The notes: generated by a model from the letters alone, not told the origin. DNA of 64,000 nt from an uncultured Collinsella sp. (GCA_900541175.1 UQIT01000009.1:1-64000); one strand, 5' to 3'. Shown: positions 35,647 to 44,894, counted from the first letter of the stretch. Program-made: numbers and translations.

Positions 35647-37244
35647 GCGCCCCCTTTCTGGACGAGCTCATCCAAGAGCTTCTCCGAAAACAGGTTACCG
35701 CGACCCAGCTGCCCGGCAGGATCGAGCTGGAGCTTGAGCCGCGCCGACTCGACCATGGCCTCGTGACCGTACATCGTCTCCAAGAAGCCCGCCTTGATCT
35801 TGCCGACGCCGTGTTCTGCGGAGACGGCACCGCCCATGGCCGTGACCTCGGAAGCCCACTGGGCAAAGAGTTCTCCGCCGCGGCGATAATCCTGTGCATC
35901 GCGCGGCAGAATGTTCACATGCAGATGGTTGTTACCGATATGCCCCCAGGCGGCAGATTCAAGCCCACTTTCCGCCAGCGTGCGGCGATAGAGGGCGATA
36001 ACATCGGCCAAGTGCGCGTTGGGCACCGACATGTCCGAACCCAGTTTGGTGATGGTGGGATCCATGCGGCGGCGCTCGTCGATGAGCATGTTGACGCTCT
36101 CGGGCACCGCATGGCGGAAGAATCGCTGACACTCGCGATCGACCTCGGTGCGCGCGACCCATGTCGCATCGTCACTGCCGCCCGCAAGCTCCAGTACCCA
36201 CCCCAAGTGATACAGCTCCTCAGTCGCCTGGGCTTCGTCGTCGCAGTCGAGCTCCACGTAGACACAGACCTTGGCGTCTTTGTCGAGCGCAGGCAGCGAG
36301 GCAAACGCCGTCGACTGCTCGCGCTGACGACGTAGAATATCCAGGGCGCCAGCATCGAAGTACTCGATGGCAGCCGCATGGGACAGGACGGGACGCACAG
36401 AATCGGTGAAGGACACGGCCTTGTCTTCGCTGTCGAAGAAGCAGCTCACGCCCCAAACGACCGCGGGTGCCACCTGCAGGGCAATCTCGAGTTCGGTGAT
36501 GACGCCGATTGTGCCACACGCACCGATAAACAGATCGATGGCATCCATATCGTCAGCAACGAAATAGCCCGAAGCATTTTTTGTCTTGGGCATGGTATAG
36601 CCGGGAAGATCGAGCTCGAGTGTACGGCCCGCTGCCGTCACGAGCGACAGGTGGCGGCCCTGGGTAAAAGCATCGCCGCGCCGAAGCTCAAGCAAATCGC
36701 CATCAGCCAGCACGACGTGGAGTCCCGTGATATGTGGGCGCATGGGGCCGTAGGCGTAGCTGCGGGCACCGGAGGCGTTACATGCCGCCATGCCGCCCAG
36801 ACAGGCAGACGCCTCGGTGGGATCGGTGGGAAAAAACTGCTCGGGAGCCTCTTGGAACTCCTCGTAGGCCTCAAGCGATGCCTGGTCCCAACCAGCGGTC
36901 GGCAGCACCTTCTTGCTCAGCTGCTTGCGCAGCTCCGAGAGCACAACGCCCGGCTCCACGCGCAGCAAAAATTGGCCTTGTTCATCGCGGCGAAGGCCCA
37001 AGTAGCGATTCATACGGGAAGTATTGAGGATATGCCCGCCGTGGGGCACGGCACCGGCGGCAAGGCCGGTTCGGGCGCCCTGAACCGTTACCGGGACACG
37101 CTCGGCATGGAGCTTTTCCAAAATGGCACGGACCTCGTCTTCCGTTGTCGGAAACGAGATGCTCGATGCTTCGCCCGATGCGCGAGATTCATCGCGGCCA
37201 TACTCTTCGAACTCGTCGGTGAAGGGTTTGATGGTTACAGACAC
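35643..37244 (-). CDS. FAD-linked oxidase, LctD/GlcD-like (probable lactate dehydrogenase)
   Basis: The 533-residue flavoprotein has the PCMH-type FAD site (VPVTVQGARTGLAAGAVPHGG, about 51-71), CLGGMAACNASGARSYAYGP, and the FAD-oxidase C-terminal domain ending in AVSAEHGVGKIKAGFL. The family oxidises lactate, glycolate or other 2-hydroxy acids. With EtfB and ferredoxin-EtfA following in the same operon, the layout matches the LctBCD-type bifurcating lactate dehydrogenase, although gene order differs from A. woodii. Glycolate cannot be excluded. Start is GTG at 37242-37244 behind GGGGGAG. Confidence 0.9.
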   Translation of the reverse strand: MSVTIKPFTDEFEEYGRDESRASGEASSISFPTTEDEVRAILEKLHAERVPVTVQGARTGLAAGAVPHGGHILNTSRMNRYLGLRRDEQGQFLLRVEPGVVLSELRKQLSKKVLPTAGWDQASLEAYEEFQEAPEQFFPTDPTEASACLGGMAACNASGARSYAYGPMRPHITGLHVVLADGDLLELRRGDAFTQGRHLSLVTAAGRTLELDLPGYTMPKTKNASGYFVADDMDAIDLFIGACGTIGVITELEIALQVAPAVVWGVSCFFDSEDKAVSFTDSVRPVLSHAAAIEYFDAGALDILRRQREQSTAFASLPALDKDAKVCVYVELDCDDEAQATEELYHLGWVLELAGGSDDATWVARTEVDRECQRFFRHAVPESVNMLIDERRRMDPTITKLGSDMSVPNAHLADVIALYRRTLAESGLESAAWGHIGNNHLHVNILPRDAQDYRRGGELFAQWASEVTAMGGAVSAEHGVGKIKAGFLETMYGHEAMVESARLKLQLDPAGQLGRGNLFSEKLLDELVQKGGA

Positions 37245-37590
37245 GCGAACTCCCCCTTTAGCTAACTACAGTGTTTGCAGGGAGATGTTACCGCATCGTT
37301 TCGTCGACGTGTTCGAGACCGTCTCCATAATTGGCGATTTTTACGTTCGTGCAATTCGGCGAGCGGCTGGATTTCCTCGGCAGACGATGCTTTTAACACA
37401 TATGGCCCCGCCGTCACTGACCGCGCGATTGCCGCTCGAAAAAAGTTGGAGTATTTTTTGCCGCCTTTTACCTGCGGAGACGCCAATCCGTCAAGCATTT
37501 GGTCAGCAATTGGTCAAGTAACGGCTGATACGGTCGGCATCGACAGCCAAAACCGACAGAAGTTTTGGCCCCAGAAGCAGGGAGGTTCCC
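37245..37590. other. Divergent intergenic region with direct repeat TTGGTCA
   Basis: No gene is visible in these 346 bases between the lactate-dehydrogenase-like operon (minus) and the surface cluster (plus). Two TTGGTCA words 11 bases apart (about 37500-37517) stand about 75 bases before the first cluster gene and could be an operator. Local sequence is more AT-rich than the flanking genes. No clear -35/-10 pair could be fixed. Confidence 0.35.
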
Positions 37591-37887
37591 ATGGCATATT
37601 ACTGGCCCCAGTACGGCATCGCCATCGAAGTCGACGACGATCCCCATCTCCTGCCTTTCGACGAAGAGGCATTCCCCGATACGACGGTCTACCACGTTAC
37701 CACCGATGTGATCTGCGACCCCGAGTCGTTCTCGGCGCTCGCCCACCGCATCGCGCATATCCACGACATCGAGCTCCCTCCCGACTTCGACGAGCTTGTC
37801 TACTCACGCCGCCTGATGCTTCACATGCTCTTTGGAGCGAACCCGTCCACCTTTGCGCGCATCTATACCGCCAAGGATGCCGCATGA
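37591..37887 (+). CDS. Small hypothetical acidic protein
   Basis: A 98-residue, acidic, soluble-looking protein (starts MAYYWPQYGIAIEVDDDPHL) with no motif I recognise. A good GGGAGG site precedes the ATG. Its stop overlaps the next ATG (ATGA), so it is coupled to the single-span membrane protein downstream. It has the length and coupling of a cytoplasmic partner of the surface cluster. Function unknown. Confidence 0.75.
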   Translation: MAYYWPQYGIAIEVDDDPHLLPFDEEAFPDTTVYHVTTDVICDPESFSALAHRIAHIHDIELPPDFDELVYSRRLMLHMLFGANPSTFARIYTAKDAA

Positions 37888-38393
37888 GCGCGAAGAAGCC
37901 ACCCCACTTTGCAGGCCTGGGTCGTCGCAAGAAGCTCATCGTTGCCTGCTTGGCCATCGTCTGTGCCCTTGTCGCCGTAGGACTATACGCTTGGCAGTCG
38001 CAGCCCGTACCCGAGGCGGGCGCTTCGGTTACGACGGCCGAGGGCAAAACGCGTCAGGAAATCCAAGATGAGCTCGACGCCATAGTCCGCGACAACATGA
38101 TGACGATTTCGGTCGCACCGGTCGCTCAGCTGCAGGAGGACGGCAAGCTGCGCGTCAACGTGCAAAACGTCCAAGACAATAAATTTCCCCAGCGATTCCG
38201 CGTCATCCAAAACGACGAGACCATGTACGAATCCGGTGTGGTCGAGACCGGCAAGACAATCGAAACGTGCCCCGCCGGCGACATCAAAGAAGGCGAGGCG
38301 TACATCGAGATCCAGGCACTCGATGCCAAGACCCTCGACAGCCACGGCAATCCGACACGTGTCAAGGTGCGGGTTGAGCAAGCCGAGAACTAG
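37884..38393 (+). CDS. Single-span membrane protein with extracellular domain
   Basis: The 169-residue protein has a basic N terminus (residues 1-15), one membrane span (about 16-37, KKLIVACLAIVCALVAVGLY) and an outer domain of about 130 residues that looks beta-rich. It has no lipobox and no sortase motif, so the uncleaved span probably anchors it. It sits second in the five-gene surface cluster and is translationally coupled to the first gene. Function unknown; a beta-sandwich ligand or assembly domain is a guess. Confidence 0.75.
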   Translation: MSAKKPPHFAGLGRRKKLIVACLAIVCALVAVGLYAWQSQPVPEAGASVTTAEGKTRQEIQDELDAIVRDNMMTISVAPVAQLQEDGKLRVNVQNVQDNKFPQRFRVIQNDETMYESGVVETGKTIETCPAGDIKEGEAYIEIQALDAKTLDSHGNPTRVKVRVEQAEN

Positions 38394-38483
38394 CTTTTCC
38401 GGCCGACGCGGCACCGCACGCAATTCACCAGCATTCGTCCAATCATCGCGGGGACGGCCCGCGGCGAATAGAAAGGAACGACC

Positions 38484-39083
38484 ATGGACATCACCAGGAA
38501 CATGAACGGAGCCAGAGCGCTCGTCGTGGGCGCGGGGCTCGCGCTCGCGCTCGCAATGGGCGCCGCCCCGACGCCAGCTATGGCGGCCGGGCGCGTTGGA
38601 ACCACGAAAGTAATGGTCAGGACCGAGATCGACAACGTTGAGTTCAAAGTTCCGACGGTTATTCCCTTCGTCGCCAAGGCCGACGGCACGCTTCAGGGCC
38701 CCTCAGAAGACGCGACCACCATCGACAATCATTCGGCCTACGGCATCCATGTCACCAACATGAAGATCGACGCCATGAACACCTGGACCATTGCTGCCGA
38801 CGCCAAGGCCGGAACCGCGCAGAACTCCATCGACTTTAAGGTCGGCCCCGACGGCGCACTCCAGAACGCCAGCGCCGCAATGCAGGGGACGGGCCTCGAT
38901 CTTTCCAAGAATGCAGCCTTCGACATGGGCTACCAGGGCATTGCCGGCGGCACAGACAAAATTAAGCTCAAGACAAGCGGAAACGTCGCCCGCGTCACGC
39001 GCGACATCTTCCACGTAACCGGCGAAGGCGATCAGGTTGCAACGATCACCTGGACGGTCGAGCCCGGTGTGCACACGGCATAA
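38484..39083 (+). CDS. Secreted WxL-like protein
   Basis: The 199-residue protein has a signal peptide with likely cleavage after AMA (about residue 34). The mature part holds two tryptophan motifs, NTWTIAADAKAG in the middle and ATITWTVEPG at the very end. This resembles the two-motif WxL surface domain of Gram-positives (inner W-x-L, then TWxLxxaP near the C terminus), with I or V in place of L. WxL proteins bind peptidoglycan or each other non-covalently. The resemblance is by eye and weak. It overlaps the next gene by 17 bases. Confidence 0.7.
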   Translation: MDITRNMNGARALVVGAGLALALAMGAAPTPAMAAGRVGTTKVMVRTEIDNVEFKVPTVIPFVAKADGTLQGPSEDATTIDNHSAYGIHVTNMKIDAMNTWTIAADAKAGTAQNSIDFKVGPDGALQNASAAMQGTGLDLSKNAAFDMGYQGIAGGTDKIKLKTSGNVARVTRDIFHVTGEGDQVATITWTVEPGVHTA

Positions 39084-39348
39084 GGCCGTCGCCCTGGCCG
39101 CCGCCGTCAGCATCCTAGCGTTTGGGCCAGCCATGGCCTTTGCCCAGCAAGAACAGGCGCAGGCCGCCACACAAGTGACGGTCGACCTCTCGGAGCTCGA
39201 CCGCCGCGACCGCGAGGAACCGTTGGCGCAGACAGGCGACAGACGATGGCTCTTGGCAGCAGGCGCCACAGCAGCAGGCGCGGGAACCGCCGGCCTCGGT
39301 CTGCACATCAAACGCAGCCAGAGACAAAACACGGACAGGCCGCACTAA
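39067..39348 (+). CDS. Tiny LAXTG-type cell-wall-anchored protein
   Basis: From a GTG inside the end of the previous gene, 93 residues are encoded: signal peptide (to about AFA, residue 26), a mature stretch of only about 26 residues, the sortase-type motif LAQTG (53-57), a hydrophobic span and a basic tail (HIKRSQRQ). LAXTG is the motif favoured by class E sortases of actinobacteria. After processing only a peptide of about 30 residues would remain on the wall. In Firmicute WxL (csc) operons a small LPXTG protein also accompanies the WxL protein, which supports the comparison. An alternative start lies upstream at 39037. No sortase is in the window. Confidence 0.75.
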   Translation: MCTRHKAVALAAAVSILAFGPAMAFAQQEQAQAATQVTVDLSELDRRDREEPLAQTGDRRWLLAAGATAAGAGTAGLGLHIKRSQRQNTDRPH

Positions 39349-39366
39349 ATTAGCTAAGGAGACCCC

Positions 39367-40797
39367 ATGGCATCGAAGAACCTTTTGCCCGTCGTCGCAC
39401 TTTGCGGCGCGCTCGCAACCGGAACGCCTGTCGCCGCTTGGGCGACTCCCGTCATGGCAGACTCCTTACCAGCAGCCCTAAGTTCCGCCCCAAATCCGTC
39501 GAGTACCATTGCGTGCGAGCGTTTTTCGGTCGCACAGGCCGCGATCTCAACCTCGGGATGCCTTCGTCGTAATACGGACGGCTCGATAGTCGTGGATATC
39601 AATCGTTCGAACAAGACAAACGGCTCCCAGGCGGGGTGCGCCGTCTGCACGTGGCGCTCGGTTGTGCTCGATGCGGATGGCGATCCATGCAATTTAGAGC
39701 TGCGCATCGACATCGCTTCGGTCGATGACTCGGCGAACGGAGCGAAGGTCGCCTTCGACGGTACGTTTTTTGAGAAAGGAGGCGGTATATGTCTGGGCTG
39801 CGCCGCCGCGAATGCAGACGATGTGCAGCCCACTCTCTCATTCACGGCATCGTTGCGGCTGACCAAAGCCGGCACCGATGCCATCGCGGCAGGAGAAGCA
39901 TCCCTGCTGTTCTACGCCGCCAGCGCCGAAGACACAGACATTCATTTCGAGAAGTCGGCCGGATCGCTCAGCCTTACGCGTGGGACGGAGGCAGGTCCTA
40001 TTGAAATCGATGCCCACGCGCAAAGCAGGCAACGCATTCTTGCCGACCCGGCGCTTCTCGAAATGGAGTGGAGCGGATCCGGAGCCATCGGAATTCTCCC
40101 CTCCGCGCTTGACGCCAAGACGCTCCCCTCAAACGACGAACCCATCAACGCAACCATACAAGAAGAGAGCGCGGACAAAGAAGCAGGTGCGGGCGACGCG
40201 CCGTCGCTGACAAACAGCGTCCCAGCTTCTTTCGAAGCACCGAATGAGCCCACTGCCGATCCAAACGATTCCGAGCTCGCGGACAGTCTGGGGCTTGCTG
40301 ATCCTCAAGAGATCGATGAAGGTAACTGCTGCGTGCTTGCCGCGCTCGACCACACAGAGGTCATCGACGCTGCGGACATCGAAGTTGCCGCCGCCAATCA
40401 ACCCGTCCGCAAGTCGGCCATCATCGCATTTCCCGAATCCATCGAAGTCGTCTTTTTGCCATCGGGCGAGGTCGTGGCCCCAACACTGCTCACCTTGTTG
40501 GGCGCCAAGAATACTCGAAACGAAATTAAAAAGGTCACGGTTGTCGACCCTGCAACCACCGCCAAGCTGCATCTATACGCCGTTGCTCCAGATGGAGGCA
40601 AGACCTTGGAATTCGATGGCGACACACTCCTAGCCTGGCGACGTCTGGACATTATGCAAGACGTCTCGTATCAGATCGAACTCGTAGGGTTTGATCGTGC
40701 CCGCGATGCCAATATCATCGCCGCGGCTATTGAATCCCCACAGCGGCTTATGACACTGCGCTTTGACTACTATCCCTATGTCCCGACAACCACCTGA
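39367..40797 (+). CDS. Large secreted protein of the surface cluster
   Basis: The 476-residue protein begins with a signal peptide (cleavage near AWA or VMA, residues 25-31). It shows two predicted beta-rich parts (about 45-215 and 330-476) joined by an acidic Pro/Ser/Glu-rich linker (about 225-305). Cysteine pairs CAVC and CLGC suggest disulphides or metal binding. No sortase motif or membrane span is present at its end, so it is released or held by partners. AAGGAG precedes the ATG, 18 bases after the LAXTG gene. Function unknown; adhesin or surface matrix is a guess. Confidence 0.75.
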   Translation: MASKNLLPVVALCGALATGTPVAAWATPVMADSLPAALSSAPNPSSTIACERFSVAQAAISTSGCLRRNTDGSIVVDINRSNKTNGSQAGCAVCTWRSVVLDADGDPCNLELRIDIASVDDSANGAKVAFDGTFFEKGGGICLGCAAANADDVQPTLSFTASLRLTKAGTDAIAAGEASLLFYAASAEDTDIHFEKSAGSLSLTRGTEAGPIEIDAHAQSRQRILADPALLEMEWSGSGAIGILPSALDAKTLPSNDEPINATIQEESADKEAGAGDAPSLTNSVPASFEAPNEPTADPNDSELADSLGLADPQEIDEGNCCVLAALDHTEVIDAADIEVAAANQPVRKSAIIAFPESIEVVFLPSGEVVAPTLLTLLGAKNTRNEIKKVTVVDPATTAKLHLYAVAPDGGKTLEFDGDTLLAWRRLDIMQDVSYQIELVGFDRARDANIIAAAIESPQRLMTLRFDYYPYVPTTT

Positions 40798-40876
40798 GGC
40801 TTAAATGCTGCGCATCATTCCTAACACCACTTATATAACGTATTAGATGAGTCGCGATGTGCCTCGCATTTCGTTC

Positions 40877-40885
40877 TGCTACGAT
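40877..40885 (+). promoter_or_regulatory. Extended -10 element before the DUF554 gene
   Basis: TGCTACGAT is an extended -10 (TGn plus TACGAT) about 30 bases before the gene start. The same form, TGCTATGAT, precedes the TerB cassette. Confidence 0.4.
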
Positions 40886-40915
40886 TGCCACGTTGGCATC
40901 AATACAGGAGGGCTC

Positions 40916-41632
40916 ATGCCGGGCTTGGGAACAATCATCAACGTTGTGCTTTTAGTTGCGGGCGGTCTTTTGGGATTAGCGGGCGGCCGCTTCATTACAC
41001 CGCGCATCCAAGACACGCTCATGAAAGCATCGGGGCTGTGCGTCCTGTTTATCGGCCTGGGCGGCACCATGCAAAAGATGCTCATCATCGATGGAAAGGT
41101 GCTGGCGACCACCGGTACCACCATGCTCATTGTCTCGTTCGCCCTCGGCTCGCTCATCGGCGAGGCCATCAACTTGGAGTCCGCCATTGAAAACCTTGGC
41201 GAATGGCTCAAGCGCAAAACCGGCAGCGAGGGCGATAACGAGTTCACCAACGCTTTTGTCTCGACTTCACTCACCGTGTGTATCGGCGCCATGGCCATTG
41301 TGGGATCGATCCAGGACGGTCTGCTCGGTGACTGGTCAACGCTTGCCCTGAAAGGCGCATTGGACTGCATCATCGTCTGCACCATGACGGCGTCCCTTGG
41401 CCGCGGCTGCATTTTCTCCGCCCTGCCCGTCGCCGTGTTCCAGGGGACGATCACGCTGTTTGCCGGCGCACTCTCCCCCATCATGACTACGGCAGCCCTC
41501 GACAGCCTTTCGCTCGTAGGCTCCATGCTCATCTTCTGCGTCGGCGTCAACCTCATCCGTCCTCAGACCTTCCGCACGGCCAATATGCTCCCCTCCGTCG
41601 TCATCGCCGTCATCTACGCCCTCCTGTTCTAA
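40916..41632 (+). CDS. DUF554 family membrane protein
   Basis: The 238-residue protein has about seven hydrophobic segments and the DUF554 pattern (MPGLGTIINVVLLVAGGLLG at the start, GLGGTMQKML, CIGAMAIVGSIQDGL). The family is a putative transporter of unknown substrate. ACAGGAGG lies at the right distance from this ATG, so the longer upstream frame is not used. Probably a single gene. Confidence 0.9.
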   Translation: MPGLGTIINVVLLVAGGLLGLAGGRFITPRIQDTLMKASGLCVLFIGLGGTMQKMLIIDGKVLATTGTTMLIVSFALGSLIGEAINLESAIENLGEWLKRKTGSEGDNEFTNAFVSTSLTVCIGAMAIVGSIQDGLLGDWSTLALKGALDCIIVCTMTASLGRGCIFSALPVAVFQGTITLFAGALSPIMTTAALDSLSLVGSMLIFCVGVNLIRPQTFRTANMLPSVVIAVIYALLF

Positions 41633-41674
41633 ATCTATCTACGCAGCAGTATCTCGAACACCTGTTTGATGCTG

Positions 41675-41683
41675 TGCTATGAT
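41675..41683 (+). promoter_or_regulatory. Extended -10 promoter of the TerB cassette
   Basis: TGCTATGAT (extended -10) lies about 38 bases before the first cassette gene, after the DUF554 gene has ended. No good -35 is present, as is usual for extended -10 promoters. Confidence 0.5.
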
Positions 41684-41720
41684 ATGAGGTCACCGAAGCT
41701 GCGTTAGGAGAGGAGAAGCG

Positions 41721-43481
41721 GTGGCCGACCAGGACATCAAGATGCTCATCGAGCGCATTATGGCCGAGGCCCGGACCCATCAGTCCGCCCGCTTCTCAAA
41801 CGAAATCTACGCAGACGAGCCGATTCTCAAAACCGGCCGACAGATGCAGAATTTCCTCCCCGACCAATACCGCAAGATGCGCGAGATATCGCGCTGGCAG
41901 GATGACCCCAAGGGCGGCGCGGGCCGCTGGCTATCGGAGGCCGAGCTTTTCTACCGCCAAGGCTTGCTGATGGCCGACTTTGAGGACGACTGTCCCTACA
42001 ACGGCACCTTTAAGTCGTACTTTCCCACCTACAATGCCATGAGCGACCGGCAGTTGCGCGGCTACTTTACCTGGCGTGCCCAAGTGCGCCGCGGAACCGT
42101 CGAGGAAACGTCTACATCCTTTGCCTTTCTGTATCTCTATGAGCTGATTTGCGGCATTGGCATAGATGATCCGCTCGAAGGTTTTAACAAGATCAAGGCC
42201 TTTTGGGATGTCTATCGCGCCTTCGAGCCCGGCATCGACCGGTTTGCGCGCGTGTGGCTGCAGGATTACGCCGTTTTCCACGGACTCGACCCCAAGCTAC
42301 TTCGCGACTCTAAAACCGTCATGTTCGATAACGCCCTTATCGAGCTACGCCGCGCAGCGCGAGACCTTGTACCAGCACCGGCACCGTCCGGCCAGACCCC
42401 TAAGCGTCGCAAAACCTCCGAGCCCACGCTCCCCCTTCCGCCCGATGAGGTGCGCGAGGAGCGACTCATGGCCGCCATCAACGCCCTCTCCACGTACAAC
42501 CTAAGTAACTCGCGGCTCGACCGCAGCCACCACCGCGATCTGCGCCACGTGGCGTGCGCCGTGTATGTCCGTATGGCGCGCTACTATGACACGCACCGAA
42601 AGACCGACATCGTGGCGAGCTTATTTGGGGAGGAGACGGCCATGCCCTACACCATGTTTGCCTCGGCCGTATTCTTTGCGCCCGAGCGCCACGAGGACTG
42701 CGAATATCGCCTGGACCCCATTCACATCTACCGCTGCCAAAACGGCTTTTGGGAATGCATGCGAATTCACGGCAGCAGGCAAAAAAGCAGCAAGCTTGGT
42801 GAGATGATGCGCGCCTGCGACCAACGCCTACGCCTGGCCCTAGACCCCACCCACCCCCTGAAGGAGGAGAAGGTCCCCAAATATCTGGCCAAGATCATCG
42901 ATGACGAGATCATGGCATGGCTTTCGTGGGACGCCGCACACCAGCCCATCAAGATCGATATCGATTTGAGCCAGCTGGGGCACATTCGGAGCGCCGCCGC
43001 GCAAACGCGCGAAGCGCTTTTGATCGATGAGGAACGCGAGGACGACGCATCCGCAGAAGCCGAGGCAGCGGACTCAGGGCAACCGGAAGCCGAGCCCGTA
43101 ACCGACGCGATTGTCGAACCGGTCGTGGCACCCATTCGGCAGGACTTGACCGACGAGCCGACCATATCCACCGAACAGTTTGGTGTCGTGGCACCGCTTC
43201 TCGCGCCGACGCCCGCGTTCGCAGCTGCTGCGCCCGCTGACGCCACAAACGAACTCGCGCCCGCCGCAGATGCCTTCCTTCGCGCACTGCTCGAGCAAAA
43301 CGCAGCGCAAGCGACATCGGCAGTGGCGCACTCGGGACAGAGCGAGGACATGCTCGTCGATACCATCAACGAGGCGCTCTTTGACCTGGTGGGTGACACC
43401 GTAATTGAATTTGGCGCGGCAGGACCGCAAATTATCGAGGACTACGAAGCAGACGTGAGAGGATACCTAGACTATGAGTGA
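41721..43481 (+). CDS. TerB_N/TerB_C domain protein
   Basis: The 586-residue protein has the layout of TerB_N/TerB_C proteins. An N-terminal conserved region (about 50-200) contains RWLSEAELFYRQGLLMADFEDDCPYNGTF-type sequence and an aromatic-rich helical stretch. A Pro/Lys linker follows near 225-240, then a helical middle. Next comes a low-complexity Ala/Glu/Pro linker (about 440-540) and a C-terminal block with INEALFDLVGDTVIEF and IIEDYEADVRGYLDYE that fits TerB_C. It is probably a scaffold or sensor. In the analysis of Ter systems by Anantharaman and colleagues TerB domains recur with DNA-processing enzymes. Starts with GTG behind GGAGAGGAG and overlaps the ATPase gene by 8 bases. Confidence 0.82.
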   Translation: MADQDIKMLIERIMAEARTHQSARFSNEIYADEPILKTGRQMQNFLPDQYRKMREISRWQDDPKGGAGRWLSEAELFYRQGLLMADFEDDCPYNGTFKSYFPTYNAMSDRQLRGYFTWRAQVRRGTVEETSTSFAFLYLYELICGIGIDDPLEGFNKIKAFWDVYRAFEPGIDRFARVWLQDYAVFHGLDPKLLRDSKTVMFDNALIELRRAARDLVPAPAPSGQTPKRRKTSEPTLPLPPDEVREERLMAAINALSTYNLSNSRLDRSHHRDLRHVACAVYVRMARYYDTHRKTDIVASLFGEETAMPYTMFASAVFFAPERHEDCEYRLDPIHIYRCQNGFWECMRIHGSRQKSSKLGEMMRACDQRLRLALDPTHPLKEEKVPKYLAKIIDDEIMAWLSWDAAHQPIKIDIDLSQLGHIRSAAAQTREALLIDEEREDDASAEAEAADSGQPEAEPVTDAIVEPVVAPIRQDLTDEPTISTEQFGVVAPLLAPTPAFAAAAPADATNELAPAADAFLRALLEQNAAQATSAVAHSGQSEDMLVDTINEALFDLVGDTVIEFGAAGPQIIEDYEADVRGYLDYE

Positions 43482-44778
43482 TACCGCATCCGCAGCACCC
43501 CGCGTGCCCAAGCGCGTCGCCGCCGTCATTCTCAACTCGCTCAAGGGCGGCGTGGTCCCGCGCATCGGCCTTCCCTACATCACCGTAGGGCGCGAGGTCG
43601 AAATCCGCGCCCTGCTCACCGACCTGAGTCTCATCGCCGACGGCGGCGCGAGCTTCCGCTTTCTGGTCGGTCGCTACGGAGCCGGCAAGAGCTTTTTGCT
43701 CCAGACCATCCGCACGCACGCCATGGGCGAGGGATTCGTCGTCGCCGATGCCGACCTGTCACCCGAGCGCCGCCTACAGGGCGGCCAGGGGCAGGGCCTT
43801 GCCACCTACCGCGAGCTCATCCGCAACATATCGACTAAAACGCGCCCCGAGGGCGGTGCGCTCAACCTAATCCTCGATCGCTGGGTCGCCTCGTGTGCCG
43901 ATGCCGATGAGTCTGCCGTCAATGCCCAACTGGCCCCGCTCGAGGAAATGGTCCACGGCTTCGACTTCGCCCGTATGCTCCGCCGCTACCGCGCGGCCGT
44001 ATCCGAGGGCGACGAAGAAGCTATGAGCCGCGTGACCAAATGGATTCGCGGCGAGTACCGCACCAAGAGTGAGGCACGCGCCGAGCTGGGCTCCTCGACC
44101 ATCATCAGCGATGACGACTGGTACGACTACGTTAAGCTCATTGCGCGCTTTTTGGTCTGCGGCGGCTACAAGGGTATGTTGGTGCTCATCGACGAGCTCG
44201 TGAATCTGTATAAGATTCCCAACGCGATCACGCGCCAGTACAACTACGAGAAGATCCTGACCATGTACAACGACACACTCCAGGGCAAGGCGCAGTACCT
44301 GGGCATGATCATGGGCGGCACGCCAACCTCCATCGAAGACCGCCGCCGCGGCGTGTTCTCCTACGAGGCCCTGCGCAGCCGACTCGCTCAAGGCCGCTTT
44401 GCACGCGAGGACCTTAAGGACATGCTCGCGCCCATCATCCGTCTGCAGCCACTCACCTACGAGGAGCTGCTGGTGCTGATCGAAAAACTCATGCAAATTC
44501 ACGCCGGCTACTTTGGCTGGACGCCCACGCTTACCGAGAACGACTTGGTGGACTTCCTCAAGATCGAGTTCGGTCGTGTGGGAGCCGACACACATCTGAC
44601 GCCGCGTGAAGTCATTCGCGACTTTATCGAGCTGCTCGACATCCTATGCCAGAACCCCGACGCCAACGTAGCCGAGCTGCTGCAAAACGTCGGCGGCGAC
44701 GCGCTGGTGCCGGCAGCAGCAACAGGCGACACCGGCACCGCAGGCGGCGACCGTAACTTCGCCGAATTCACCATCTAA
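43474..44778 (+). CDS. BrxD-like P-loop ATPase (DUF2791)
   Basis: The 434-residue ATPase has Walker A GRYGAGKS (66-73) and Walker B VLIDE (Asp240, Glu241). The opening KGGVVPRIGLPYITVGREVEI and the sequence GGTPTSIEDRRRGVFSYEALRSRL are typical of the DUF2791 family, which includes BrxD of BREX types 2 and 6. In BREX, BrxD is encoded next to the Lhr-like helicase BrxHI, as here. It is translated from an ATG overlapping the TerB gene stop, so the two are tightly coupled. Likely an AAA+/STAND-like DNA-dependent motor or regulator. A hairpin covers its stop codon. Confidence 0.88.
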   Translation: MSDTASAAPRVPKRVAAVILNSLKGGVVPRIGLPYITVGREVEIRALLTDLSLIADGGASFRFLVGRYGAGKSFLLQTIRTHAMGEGFVVADADLSPERRLQGGQGQGLATYRELIRNISTKTRPEGGALNLILDRWVASCADADESAVNAQLAPLEEMVHGFDFARMLRRYRAAVSEGDEEAMSRVTKWIRGEYRTKSEARAELGSSTIISDDDWYDYVKLIARFLVCGGYKGMLVLIDELVNLYKIPNAITRQYNYEKILTMYNDTLQGKAQYLGMIMGGTPTSIEDRRRGVFSYEALRSRLAQGRFAREDLKDMLAPIIRLQPLTYEELLVLIEKLMQIHAGYFGWTPTLTENDLVDFLKIEFGRVGADTHLTPREVIRDFIELLDILCQNPDANVAELLQNVGGDALVPAAATGDTGTAGGDRNFAEFTI

Positions 44779-44813
44779 CCTGCCAAAAAGGGACAGGTTT
44801 ATTTTGGCAGGTT
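44777..44813. repeat. Hairpin with GGGACAGG loop inside the TerB cassette
   Basis: Perfect 12-base arms (AACCTGCCAAAA/TTTTGGCAGGTT) enclose a 13-base loop that holds GGGACAGG. It starts at the stop of the ATPase gene and is followed by TTAT only, so it would terminate weakly if at all. A hairpin of different stem but the complementary loop word occurs at 58893-58929. Confidence 0.8.
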
Positions 44814-44894
44814 TTATCTGGGCGAACGTTGAGACTGTAATGCAGCAAGCCGTTGCCAGCCGCGTTGAGAGATTCGTATTTGAGAGGAGGCCCC

